A stretch of 64,000 nt of DNA from Gammaproteobacteria bacterium. GTDB taxonomy: Bacteria; Pseudomonadota; Gammaproteobacteria; Burkholderiales; Sulfuricellaceae. Within the stretch, counting starts at the first letter, position 1, and each line of letters opens with the position of its first letter. The position numbers and the translations under genes were made by a program. This document shows positions 10,701 through 18,310 of the stretch, in pieces. The stretch is taken from the NCBI GenBank assembly GCA_018823025.1, contig JAHJJI010000096.1, forward strand, positions 1 through 64,000, given 5' to 3'. The notes under the pieces were generated by a model. The model was not told where the DNA came from. It searched no databases and worked only from the letters and a program-made list of their open reading frames with translations.

Positions 10701-11228
10701 CTCATAAGCTGCACGAGCTTCCTCGGCACGCAGGCTTAATTGTTTTTCCAGGTCGTTCAGTCGTGACTGATACGCCTCAAGCGCATTGGCAGCGACAGGT
10801 TCAACAAAAGGACCAGGCTTGAAATTGGCGACATCGGAATTACTGAAACTGCGGTGAAACCAGATAGCCAGCTCGCGAGCCACCTTCAGCGTCGATTTTG
10901 CTTGCAGTTGGGTGGTCTGAAATTCATGCGCCGCAACATTACCTTCCCTGCGCAGGAAATGCAGCAGCTCGGCCACATTTCTGTCGATCAGTCTACGCAC
11001 CTGTAAGGTTCGCAGCAGATCCGCCTGGCTCTGGTCTGAATCGGACTCGATGCCCAAGACGGCAGCGAGGTGCTTTACAACCGCCTCACCAAATTGGCGC
11101 AGCTTGATGACCGTCGTATTGGGATCATCGTGGTAATTACGCTCGGCAGATGTGCATAATCCAAACAAAAGGGGAGCATGGCTCTGTAAGAACCAAAAAT
11201 TATTTAATCCCTGAGTATTTCTCACCAT
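7722..11228 (-). CDS. hsdR: Type I restriction endonuclease subunit HsdR (EcoEI-like) with N-terminal DUF4145 domain
   Basis: The 1168-residue protein is the translocase/nuclease of the type I system. Residues 1-130 look like DUF4145 and include RREGNVAAHE, an Rx6H arrangement (R94, H101) typical of HEPN folds. A charged coiled coil follows (about 150-235), then the HsdR nuclease core with ADYVL at 306-310 and EAK at 321-323. The SF2 helicase motor has ATGTGKT at 476-482 and DEAH at 580-583. The C-terminus resembles the EcoEI_R_C domain. It cuts unmodified DNA after ATP-driven translocation. It is the first gene of the minus-strand operon; I see no convincing promoter in the AT-rich leader. 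Confidence 0.93.
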   Translation of the reverse strand: MVRNTQGLNNFWFLQSHAPLLFGLCTSAERNYHDDPNTTVIKLRQFGEAVVKHLAAVLGIESDSDQSQADLLRTLQVRRLIDRNVAELLHFLRREGNVAAHEFQTTQLQAKSTLKVARELAIWFHRSFSNSDVANFKPGPFVEPVAANALEAYQSRLNDLEKQLSLRAEEARAAYEIAEREKALRAQAELVAKDASEEKKLWEALAQDEETERRRLADEFDQSLQRARATAEEQTPSQRQSIVSAMAGATQAITLDESETRAIIDAQLNDAGWQADTENLCFSKGARPEAGKCKAIAEWPTPSGPADYVLFHGLTPLAIVEAKKYGLDVIGVIEQAERYNLDYVIKAQETLPAPLGSKEHFHGWFAYEDADGKPRYYRLPFVYATNGRPYLRQLETKSGVWFRDVRQPNHHARVLNGWHTPERLLKMLEADTSAAEQKLQQEPFGYLNLRDYQIHAVQAVEDAFAKGKRECLLAMATGTGKTRTVIGLIYRILKAKRFQRVLFLVDRNALGEQAQNAFKDMRLEQNQVFTDIYDVKELADVSPDSATKVHVSTVQGMVHRIFGSDSSLLPIDRYDCIIVDEAHRGYILDREMGEGEMEIRSEADYISSYRRVLDHFDAVKVGLTATPAQHTVEIFGHPVYTYSYREAVIDGWLVDHEPPIRLITQLSEHGIHFEKGERVDVVKPTGAVDTTTLPDEVDFEIDSFNRLVITENFNRVVCEELAKQIDPTSDQKTLIFCANDNHADLVVKQLKDALDEVWGATDDKTVLKITGRADKPIQRIRRFKNERLPNVAVTVDLLTTGIDVPKICNLVFLRRVRSRILYEQMLGRATRLCPEIGKEVFRVFDAVDLYAALSPVNTMKPVVQTVSIPLEQLFAEIADEKSHNTPGSGDDRTHADDVKDQIVVRIRGLIRRAMANAKDRPEITEALQQLGVVVGTPAQDWANTIKNSSTAEVAALLKGSTQLLKLLVALQLGGTGGNVQVISTHDDELISIETGYGKAKKPEDYLSAFRQFIQDNRNKIAALNIAVTRPRELTRGDLRQLRLALSEAEFSETAVRTAWRESKNEDIAASIIGYIRQMALGSPLVPFEARVEKALKKILASRDWPLPQKKWLDRIAKEMKRSIIIDDTTFEEGAFKTAGGLKNLQHVFQGNAQTVLDEFEDAVWEDAA

Positions 11229-11576
11229 GGAGCCAGTTAGTAATTTAGTAATTATTTTTATGCAAAAGAAATATCATTGAGTCTGTGCAAGTATCTCTTT
11301 TGGCAGCTATGGCTGTCCAGACATTTCGGTATGCCGTGGCCCTGAAATAATCCTGAAATAATAGTGTCATATCAACATTAACATTGGCCCAACGAGACAA
11401 GTAACACCCAGAATGGGCCGATTATTTTATAAGGCATCGCCGCCTTTACACCGTGGCTAAATCACTCGCGTAAGAGCTCCGCCCCTTTTGGGTTTGATTG
11501 TTCCTTCTTCGCGCCACTTGCGGTGATTTTCGTAACAAAGGCGATCAGACTTATTGTGTCATGGATGCTGTCATAC
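11229..11576. other. Non-coding divergent region between hsdR and the 11637 gene
   Basis: About 350 bases without a supported gene. The hsdR side is AT-rich. An 11-base tandem duplication (CCTGAAATAAT twice) lies at 11341-11362. No tRNA, terminator hairpin or clear hsdR promoter was found. Confidence 0.5.
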
Positions 11577-11605
11577 TTGACATCATTTGCTGAAATTTGA
11601 TATAT
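11577..11605 (+). promoter_or_regulatory. Sigma-70 promoter for the 11637-13587 gene pair
   Basis: A perfect -35 box TTGACA (11577-11582) is followed after 17 bases by ATATAT (11600-11605), or after 18 by TATATT. Transcription would begin near 11613. This means the ATG at 11613 lies at the transcript end and the ATG at 11637 is the better start. Confidence 0.6.
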
Positions 11606-11636
11606 TCCATTTATGTTATCACTATTGGAATATAAA

Positions 11637-12500
11637 ATGAAATCAGAACCGACGCTTCAAGCAATGCTCAGAGAACTCAGAGTGATTATCAAGGCTGATT
11701 TATTGCGCCTCAACAACCTCTATCACCTCTATGAAAACCGCAACCAGATTAAATCTATCGATCTGGATGGAATGCCGGTCACGCAAAACATGCGCGTCCT
11801 CTTCGACTATGCCGTCAATGCGAGGGTAGATAGAAACTTCCCCCTCAACGATGTTTTTGAGGATCTCACCGACTTTTTCCTGGAAATCGTGCCGCGTAGT
11901 CCAATGATCGACCATTACTTGTCAGAACCAATTGAGGGCATTTGCGACTGGATAGTCAATGCAGCTATCGTTCGCTGGCAACTCGATTTTGAACAGACCA
12001 ATTCGTTTTCTATTAAGGATATTGCCACCCTGGCGAACATGGATGAGCGATCTGTCAGGAATGCGGCAAACCCCAAAAACCCAGATCCACTCAAAACCTA
12101 TCGTGCAGTCGATGGAAGCACGTCCATTACCAGAGACGATGCGATTGCTTGGCTGAAAGGAAGGCGAAGCTACAAGCCAACCACCTTCATCGACGAAGAT
12201 GCCGAGCGCGACTTGGAGCATGACGGCTTCAAGGACCTGTTCGATCTCGGCATGTTCATCAAGCAAGAATCTGAGCGCCAAGACAAATCGTTAAGCCAAT
12301 TGCTACAGGACACAGGCTTGGAACAGGAGTATTCGGATTGGCTTGCAGGAAAGGGGGGCGAACATTTTAGCTTTGACGTTGATCGTTTCCGCCGTATCGC
12401 CAAGACTTTAGGAAAAGATGAGCGGACCTTTTCTGTCGCCGTATGCAAAGCCTACCAGAAGGCCGAGTTGACGTGGCTAGAAATCAATTTGCGTAGCTAA
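11637..12500 (+). CDS. Hypothetical protein with helix-turn-helix-like segment
   Basis: I do not recognise this 287-residue protein. The start at 11637 (MKSEPTLQ) is preferred because the promoter places the transcript start near 11613; an upstream ATG at 11613 would add eight residues. A central segment (FSIKDIATLANMDERSVRNA and on to ITRDDAIAWLKG, about residues 130-180) reads as a helix-turn-helix followed by an excisionase/MerR-like wing. The N-terminal half is helical with no signal peptide. It is followed after 25 bases by a second unknown gene and probably forms an operon with it. A DNA-binding role in island maintenance or regulation is inference. Confidence 0.75.
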   Translation: MKSEPTLQAMLRELRVIIKADLLRLNNLYHLYENRNQIKSIDLDGMPVTQNMRVLFDYAVNARVDRNFPLNDVFEDLTDFFLEIVPRSPMIDHYLSEPIEGICDWIVNAAIVRWQLDFEQTNSFSIKDIATLANMDERSVRNAANPKNPDPLKTYRAVDGSTSITRDDAIAWLKGRRSYKPTTFIDEDAERDLEHDGFKDLFDLGMFIKQESERQDKSLSQLLQDTGLEQEYSDWLAGKGGEHFSFDVDRFRRIAKTLGKDERTFSVAVCKAYQKAELTWLEINLRS

Positions 12501-12525
12501 CAATTATTAAGAGGAGGAGAACGCC

Positions 12526-13587
12526 ATGGAAAACATAAACACAGATTGTGAAATCATAGATTCCTATTTCAGCGACGAAGCCATTGCAAAGATTATTAAG
12601 GAAATGGAAGATGGTGAAGCGAGGCGGCATGTAGAAAATAGCGCCGAAAGCGTAATGCCAAAAGGTGCGGAGCCTTCTGGCTCTTATGACGATCGACTTG
12701 CCCACGCCCAAACCGTCGTCGAGCAAATTCGACAGCAAAGCAAACAAAAGGCAACGCCAAAAGTGGCTGAAATTGCACCATCGCCGAAAAAAGCAGAAAT
12801 CAAATATCCTGAATTACCACTTGATCTAAGCAACTTGTCACATGAGCACCTGGTGTCCATGGCAAATGAACTTGCTTGTCGTTACCGACGAGAAAAAGAA
12901 TATTGGGAAATTCGAGATGAATTTGTCTTTGTCTCGCTGGCACTGAACCAATATGGCCTGTCTGCGCCAGCATTTCGAAATCAGCCTCGAATCCCTCACT
13001 TCATGAATAAGCGGGATGATTCACACGAGCAACTCCTGATAGATCAGATCGTGATCGATTGTCATTGGGTTTATTGCAGTCGTGAGGAGGTCGCCGTACT
13101 TTGGCCAGAGCTAAAGGTCATGTTCGACCATGAAAGCCCATTTGACTGCATAGTAGTCTGCACACAGATGGCTGCCAAAAATTGGTCGAAGGAATTTCGT
13201 GCCGATGAACTCCTTCGGCTTAGTAATCGGCAGCAGCATCAACTCATGCAAATACGCGGGGAAAAATTGAAAGACCAATACAGGCGACTCACTGAAGGTG
13301 GAAAACAACTCAACCCTGAAGGTAGGTCAACCCGTTTCCCCGCTCAAGTCTTGCCGATCCGAAAGGCCATCACTGAGTGGGCTGATCGAAAACATCAGGT
13401 TCGCGGCCACCAAGACATGTATCAGGCGCTGTGGGTCGCCAGGGAGCTCCTTGGCTCCGATGCGCCTATCAAACACATCGCTGATCTTGCCGCGTTGCAA
13501 TGTGGGATTAAACCGCTCTCCGCACGCACTGTGGCTGATAAACTCAAGCTACTCGATACAATTCTAGACGCAGCAGGCATCTCATGA
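12526..13587 (+). CDS. Hypothetical protein, second gene of island pair
   Basis: This 353-residue protein has a very strong ribosome site (AGAGGAGGAG) before its ATG. The first 90 residues are acidic and low in complexity, then about 100-350 looks globular and mostly helical. The C-terminal piece (IKHIADLAALQCG through ADKLKLLDTIL) could be a helix-turn-helix, but no catalytic motif is visible. I do not recognise the family. It is co-directional with the HTH-like gene before it, and its stop codon is followed at once by a G-rich tract. Such pairs occur in mobile islands, so a role in replication, partition or regulation of the element is possible but unproven. Confidence 0.75.
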   Translation: MENINTDCEIIDSYFSDEAIAKIIKEMEDGEARRHVENSAESVMPKGAEPSGSYDDRLAHAQTVVEQIRQQSKQKATPKVAEIAPSPKKAEIKYPELPLDLSNLSHEHLVSMANELACRYRREKEYWEIRDEFVFVSLALNQYGLSAPAFRNQPRIPHFMNKRDDSHEQLLIDQIVIDCHWVYCSREEVAVLWPELKVMFDHESPFDCIVVCTQMAAKNWSKEFRADELLRLSNRQQHQLMQIRGEKLKDQYRRLTEGGKQLNPEGRSTRFPAQVLPIRKAITEWADRKHQVRGHQDMYQALWVARELLGSDAPIKHIADLAALQCGIKPLSARTVADKLKLLDTILDAAGIS

Positions 13588-13676
13588 GTGGGAAATCCCT
13601 GGGGTAACGTGGGAGTAGTCGGTGGGGTAAAAACAGGGGTAAAGGGTGTGGGAAACGGGGGGTAGAAGGAGGGCAA
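13588..13676 (+). other. G-rich tract with repeated GGGGTAA
   Basis: The plus strand has at least eight runs of three or more G within 89 bases. GGGGTAA occurs at 13601-13607, 13624-13630 and 13636-13642, and a run of six G follows. An AT-rich stretch comes right after. It could fold as a G-quadruplex in RNA or DNA, or hold iteron-like protein sites. Confidence 0.45.
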
Positions 13677-13826
13677 GGCAAAATAAGAGTGATTATTAAT
13701 CAATATTTACAATGGGATAAAAATATTCCGCCTCCCATCCGTTGACGTAGTTAAGTAAATAAGTAGTGAGGTAATTTGTATAGATGAAAATAACTTTTTA
13801 AAATCGCATCACTCCTTCGTCGTGAT

Positions 13827-13857
13827 GGCCACCCGCCCCTGCGGGGACGGGGTGGCC
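13827..13857 (+). terminator. Hairpin, possible terminator
   Basis: GGCCACCCGCCCC and GGGGACGGGGTGGCC form a very strong stem with a short loop, followed by TTTAT. It lies 240 bases after the 12526-13587 gene and may end that transcript. The T-run is short, so termination is only probable. Confidence 0.5.
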
Positions 13858-14899
13858 TTTATGAATTTTATTAACCTTAAACACACATCGGCTCCGATAG
13901 CATCGGCTCCGCCTCCGCCTTAGTCGCGGGATGAATAAAACCCCCTCATCGGAGTGAGGAAAGAAGCTGACGGCATACCTGGAATCTTCCGCCTTAATAT
14001 AAGACTCCAGTCTCCAGCCTCGGATTAATCGAGGCTGTACCCTCGACAGCAGTAATCTCTTATAGGACTTCGATCATTCGGAGACAGTCCATCAGATGCA
14101 AGAGCAGATTTCTCCTGAAGCAATACCTCTCATCAGTCTGAACCGACTTCATCTAATGAGGCGACGTATTTGTCTTTACAATTTGTACTGGCAATGAACG
14201 AGGGTGGCGTCAGTATCATTTCATGGCAATCTCGCTCTGACTTGGCTCACGATATGCATCTGCTTGCCGATAATTTCATGGCGCCGCAATTCTTCCAGAC
14301 ACCCTGGATTTAGTTCACGTTAAAACTCCAAAATATGTTCGGCTGAGAGCTCGCATTTTTTTGAGAGAAGAATAATTTGTCGGCGGCTTCGGTAGAAGCG
14401 TTTTGAGCCGTTGGGTTAGTCGGTTGAGGGGTAACATCAGACGGTTGCTTCCGACCGCTTAAAGGGTCGTTCTGAGGTCATTCCAGCGGGTTATATTTGA
14501 TCGGTTGTCAGTTGCTTTGAAAGTCGCTTGGGCATACAACTTTCAGTCAAATGTCAGCAACAGGATTATGGCAGTAAAACTGCCAATTAATACCTATAAA
14601 TCAATGGCTTGATGAGTTGCCCTCCTTGGGGCATTTTCAGGGCGAGAAAAAGGCACTTTGTTTAGTGCCGATAGTGAGGTTTTAGTGCACCTACTGTCAC
14701 GTTGAACGTCATCGCAACATCAAGACCAGCGCTTACTTTTATGGAAGAGGAGAGACACCATCGACCCACAAGTGACTGTCAGCACATTACTCGCCAAGGA
14801 CCGCTTAATACCGTATAAGGTATGGGCAGAGCGGGGAAATGGTTTCCATGTTTCGATATTCGTCGTAGTTTTAGAATAATTAAAATCCCGAAATAAACA
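13858..14899. other. Non-coding or decayed stretch with stem-loops and ORF remnants
   Basis: No convincing gene lies in about 1 kb. There is a direct repeat CATCGGCTCCG near 13887 and a perfect 8-bp stem with a 7-base loop at 14015-14037. A 39-codon ORF runs 14194-14313 (plus) and keeps a protein-like frame for some distance upstream. A second 39-codon frame runs 14760-14879 (plus) behind an AGAGGAGAG ribosome site, but begins with ATC instead of ATG. These look like gene remnants. The stretch may also carry structured RNA. Confidence 0.4.
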
Positions 14900-17518
14900 C
14901 TACCCAAGTGCAGCGTCCAACTTCTCAAGAGTAGTCACAATTTGCTGAACTGATTGCCGATCGAACTCTGCTCGGTTTGCCTCATCATGGGTGCCTTTAT
15001 TCAAATAGCGCCATTCACGAGAGTCTCCGCTCATACCAAGAAGCGTATCGATTTGCGTTAGGACAGCACTTTTATTGGTGTCGCTAAAATCGGGTTTGGC
15101 AATTTTCGATTTGAGTTGCTCGGTTAAGTTACGCAACTCAATTGGCGCATTTACTGAACGAAATTTGAGGCTAAGATTCCCATCGCCATGTTTATTTACA
15201 TAAGACCAGAGCTTGCTTTTGGTGAGCGACTCCAAGGCTTGCCTTGCTTTGCCGAGGGCATCTCTTATTTCGCTGTTATTGAGATGATTCCTAGCTGAAA
15301 TTATGTAATTCCGAGGTGCGCAGTTGAAGTCCACGCGAATATGCAATTCTTCCAATCGTGGCAAGAAAGTAAATGATTTTAATTGAGATGCCTGCCCAGT
15401 AGGCAGTAGATTTTGTATGTCTTTAAAAAACTCCTCACCGTGGCAGGTGAGAATAATCTGCTTACCCACAAAAAAAACATCTTCAAATAATGTTCGCCTT
15501 ATAGAGTCACGATGATCGTCGTCAATGGCATTTACTGGGTCGTCAAAAATCAAAACAGGGCAATTTTCTTTTATGTTCTTCGCTAACAGTATCGCCAAAC
15601 CAATACAGCGAATATGCCCCTCACTTAAAATATGCAGGGCATCGAAAAATCGAGTTGATTTAGTTTGAAATGAAATTTTCAAGTGCTCATTTTGCGACAA
15701 AGGCAGCCGAACAGATGCCAACTTTTCACTAGGTAAATCATTTCGATTAAAAGCATTGTAAAGTTCAACAACTTTATCGCCCAAATCAGCAACTAACTGC
15801 GATGGCAAATTAGTTTTGTAGTCGTTTAATTTGGCTACAAAGCGGGCGTAGGCATTGGCGATGGATTTGTTTTTTGTAACTACCGCAATTTCTGCCGCTG
15901 CATCTGCAATCAGTTGCGCGTTTTCTGTTTCAAAATTGGCGATAGTCTGATTCGCCGAAGTGATGGCAGCGTTGGCGGTGATTCGGCGTGTCTGCAATTG
16001 CGTAATATTCGTGTCAAACTCACGCAGCTTTGTTAATTCTTTCTGCTTTATTGTGAGTTGCTGCGCCGCTTGCTCTATTGCAAGATCAGCTTCTTCGAGT
16101 TGTCTAACTTGGGTTTCCAGGTGCTGCCACGGGGTAAAACCATCATCCAAAGATTGATGCAAAGAATACCACCAGCCGACATTGGCGGAGCTAACTGATA
16201 AAACATGGTAAGCGGATAGTGCGTTATTTAGCGGGAATCGCGCGATACAGGTAGACAAAACTTGTGAAAGTGAACTCAGCGATTGGCTAATCGTGCTAGT
16301 GAGTTGTTGCAGTTCTTGTTGCAACTGCGCCAAATGCTGAAGTTTTTCCAGCTCGTCGCTGGCGTGCGTGTAAGGGTTTATAGCTACTTGCTGCAAAGAG
16401 GTTTTACATGCAGGGCAATGTGCTGGGCTGCTGGGTTGCACTTGTCTAATCGCTTCATACAACTGCTTAAACGATACTTGTTGGCCGGCTTCTGACAGCG
16501 CCTGCTTTTTGGCGCTGAAATTCGTCAGATCGTCGCCAATACTTTGTTGAAGTGTTTGTACGCTTGCGCTGGATAATTGGCTTTTTATTGCAAGTGGCTG
16601 CTGTAGCTCGTTTTCAATGGTTTTAATTCTTCCTGCATTTTCATTACCGCCACGCAGATCCATCACCATTTGCGCAAAGGTGATGCCCTCGCGATATTGG
16701 CTCACCAGCGCAATTTCTTCAGCATCCAGCTTTTTCAATTCTTCTATATTGGTTTTTCGTTGCTGCTCAGAACCCGCAAGAGATTGACGTTTTAATGTTA
16801 ATGCCTTCTCCTTTACGCCAATCAGGTCAATGTATCTGTCATCAATTTCAGCGCTGAAGTTACGTACAAATTCATTAAAGGAGTCCAAACCAAACAAAGT
16901 AGAAATAAGCTCGGTTTGCTTGGCGGGCGTTTGGGCAGCGATGCGCGAAAAACTATCAATTCGGTTCTTTTCTACAAAACAGAAGCGATACGCCGCTTCG
17001 TTGGCCTGCACCGCCACTTCTTGCCCTTGACTATCCGTTGCGCTAATCTCTGGGGCGGAAAAAGTGTTGGTGTGGGCATTTTTCAGATAGTCGCTTTGTT
17101 CGCGAAAGCGTTTGCTTTCGGCCTCGGCAACACTGCCCAGCAATCCGTATTCCAATGCCTCACAAAAGCTCGATTTTCCGGTGCCGTTGGGGCCATAAAT
17201 CAGCACCAAAGAACTGGTAAGGTCGAAATATTCTGGTTTAGAAAAACCGCGAAACGGGCCGACGCGAAGGCTTTTTAACTGGCGAATCGCGTTAATGGTG
17301 ACTGCTGCTTGCACTGGTATCAGTTGAATATCTGCACTGATGGTTTCCCAATTAGCTTGCGCCAACACGACCAACTTCTTAACTCGCTGCCCTTGTGCCG
17401 TGGTGAGTGGTAGCAAATCATCCCAATGCTCCAATACAAGGTTTGCCATTTTGCGCAAGTCTTGCGAGCCAACATTAGCCAAGGTCTGCAAAAAGCGGCG
17501 GTATTCAGCCAGAATCAT
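14900..17518 (-). CDS. SMC/Rad50-like ATPase with zinc hook and probable C-terminal HEPN RNase domain (RloC/PrrC-like?)
   Basis: The 872-residue protein has a Walker A (GPNGTGKSS, 109-117), a coiled coil with a CPAC zinc hook (C368, C371), a Walker B (VLIFDD, 655-660) and an H-loop His at 693. The last 130 residues contain RQALE (R759, E763) and RYLNKGTH, an Rx6H pattern (R837, H844) typical of HEPN RNases. Known anticodon nucleases RloC and PrrC combine ATPase and HEPN domains and are linked to type I restriction loci; RloC also has a zinc hook. Here the ATG overlaps the stop of a hsdS remnant, which supports a restriction-linked role. The exact family and target RNA are not shown by the sequence. 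Confidence 0.75.
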   Translation of the reverse strand: MILAEYRRFLQTLANVGSQDLRKMANLVLEHWDDLLPLTTAQGQRVKKLVVLAQANWETISADIQLIPVQAAVTINAIRQLKSLRVGPFRGFSKPEYFDLTSSLVLIYGPNGTGKSSFCEALEYGLLGSVAEAESKRFREQSDYLKNAHTNTFSAPEISATDSQGQEVAVQANEAAYRFCFVEKNRIDSFSRIAAQTPAKQTELISTLFGLDSFNEFVRNFSAEIDDRYIDLIGVKEKALTLKRQSLAGSEQQRKTNIEELKKLDAEEIALVSQYREGITFAQMVMDLRGGNENAGRIKTIENELQQPLAIKSQLSSASVQTLQQSIGDDLTNFSAKKQALSEAGQQVSFKQLYEAIRQVQPSSPAHCPACKTSLQQVAINPYTHASDELEKLQHLAQLQQELQQLTSTISQSLSSLSQVLSTCIARFPLNNALSAYHVLSVSSANVGWWYSLHQSLDDGFTPWQHLETQVRQLEEADLAIEQAAQQLTIKQKELTKLREFDTNITQLQTRRITANAAITSANQTIANFETENAQLIADAAAEIAVVTKNKSIANAYARFVAKLNDYKTNLPSQLVADLGDKVVELYNAFNRNDLPSEKLASVRLPLSQNEHLKISFQTKSTRFFDALHILSEGHIRCIGLAILLAKNIKENCPVLIFDDPVNAIDDDHRDSIRRTLFEDVFFVGKQIILTCHGEEFFKDIQNLLPTGQASQLKSFTFLPRLEELHIRVDFNCAPRNYIISARNHLNNSEIRDALGKARQALESLTKSKLWSYVNKHGDGNLSLKFRSVNAPIELRNLTEQLKSKIAKPDFSDTNKSAVLTQIDTLLGMSGDSREWRYLNKGTHDEANRAEFDRQSVQQIVTTLEKLDAALG

Positions 17519-17664
17519 GGTTCAACCTCTGCGCTATCCATGTTTTCCAAGGCCAACACCACAATCGACAAATCCAGCTCGCCCTTGAACGCCTGATGGC
17601 TCAGGTCACCGAAAAAATTCGGGGGCAGGTCTAGATAAAATCCAAAACACACCGTAGTTTGCAT
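17515..17664 (-). pseudogene. Remnant of a type I specificity subunit gene (hsdS C-terminus)
   Basis: This 49-codon frame ends with TGA overlapping the ATG of the ATPase gene (ATGA). Its middle, FFGDLSHQAFKGELDLS, looks like the conserved C-terminal tail of HsdS (compare SVLSKAFRGEL in the intact hsdS here). Upstream in the same frame, after a TAG, is a 21-codon piece starting at 17782 that may be another fragment. The bulk of the gene and any matching hsdM and hsdR are missing, so this is a decayed restriction locus. It could still be translated and couple initiation of the ATPase. Confidence 0.55.
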
Positions 17665-17843
17665 AATCAATGAATTGCAGTGGTTATAATTTATCAGACT
17701 ACCCTAAAGTGAAAACTCTTTCTTAAGATTTTCTCGCTGAATAACCACTATTTCGCCTTGGCCTGTCATTTTAGGCGCCCCTTATCATCCATAACAACTT
17801 GGGTTCAATAATTTTGCCAAAACGGATTAAGCGAGGTGGTCAC

Positions 17844-17897
17844 TATAATCAGATCAGACGATTCACGTCGAACCGTTCAAACCGATCTGATAAGGAG
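17844..17897 (+). promoter_or_regulatory. Promoter/operator and ribosome site of the XRE gene
   Basis: TATAAT at 17844-17849 is overlapped by an 8-bp perfect inverted repeat, ATCAGATC (17848-17855) and GATCTGAT (17884-17891). AAGGAG follows at 17892-17897. An inner repeat GACG/CGTC lies between the arms. The arrangement suits autorepression by the downstream regulator. The -35 box is weak. Confidence 0.5.
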
Positions 17898-17904
17898 ATT
17901 CACT

Positions 17905-18300
17905 ATGACAAAACAACCCATAACCCGCACCACTGTAGCCGATTTTATCGCCGACCGCCTGGCTGACTCCGACAAAACCCAACGCGAGATCGCAGAAGAG
18001 TGCGGCTTTGAGAAACCAAACATCATCACGATGTTCAAGAACGGCGCGACCAAGTTGCCCATCAACCGTATTGGCCCTCTGGCAAAGGCGCTTAATGCTG
18101 ATCCTGCACACTTGCTGCGACTCGTGATGGCAGAATATTTTCCAGACACCTGGGTAGACATCGAAAACATCATGCAAAGCACCGTGTTGAGCGCCAATGA
18201 GCTTGAACTGGTTCGCGCATATCGACAGATGACCGGCGACAATGATGCGGTTCCTGTGGTCATCAATCGCGATGCTGTCATCGCTATCGTTGCTGCGTGA
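17905..18300 (+). CDS. XRE-family helix-turn-helix regulator
   Basis: The 131-residue protein starts at ATG 17905, placed by the AAGGAG ribosome site; an upstream frame extension is not needed. Residues 7-70 form a helix-turn-helix of the XRE/Cro type: QREIAEECGFEKPNIITMFK, followed by PINRIGPLAKALNADPAHLL. The C-terminal part is short, helical and of unknown role. It is followed after 10 bases by a GIY-YIG gene, so the two are probably co-transcribed. It likely represses its own promoter through the inverted repeat around the -10 box. Confidence 0.88.
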   Translation: MTKQPITRTTVADFIADRLADSDKTQREIAEECGFEKPNIITMFKNGATKLPINRIGPLAKALNADPAHLLRLVMAEYFPDTWVDIENIMQSTVLSANELELVRAYRQMTGDNDAVPVVINRDAVIAIVAA

Positions 18301-18310
18301 GAGAATAGTC

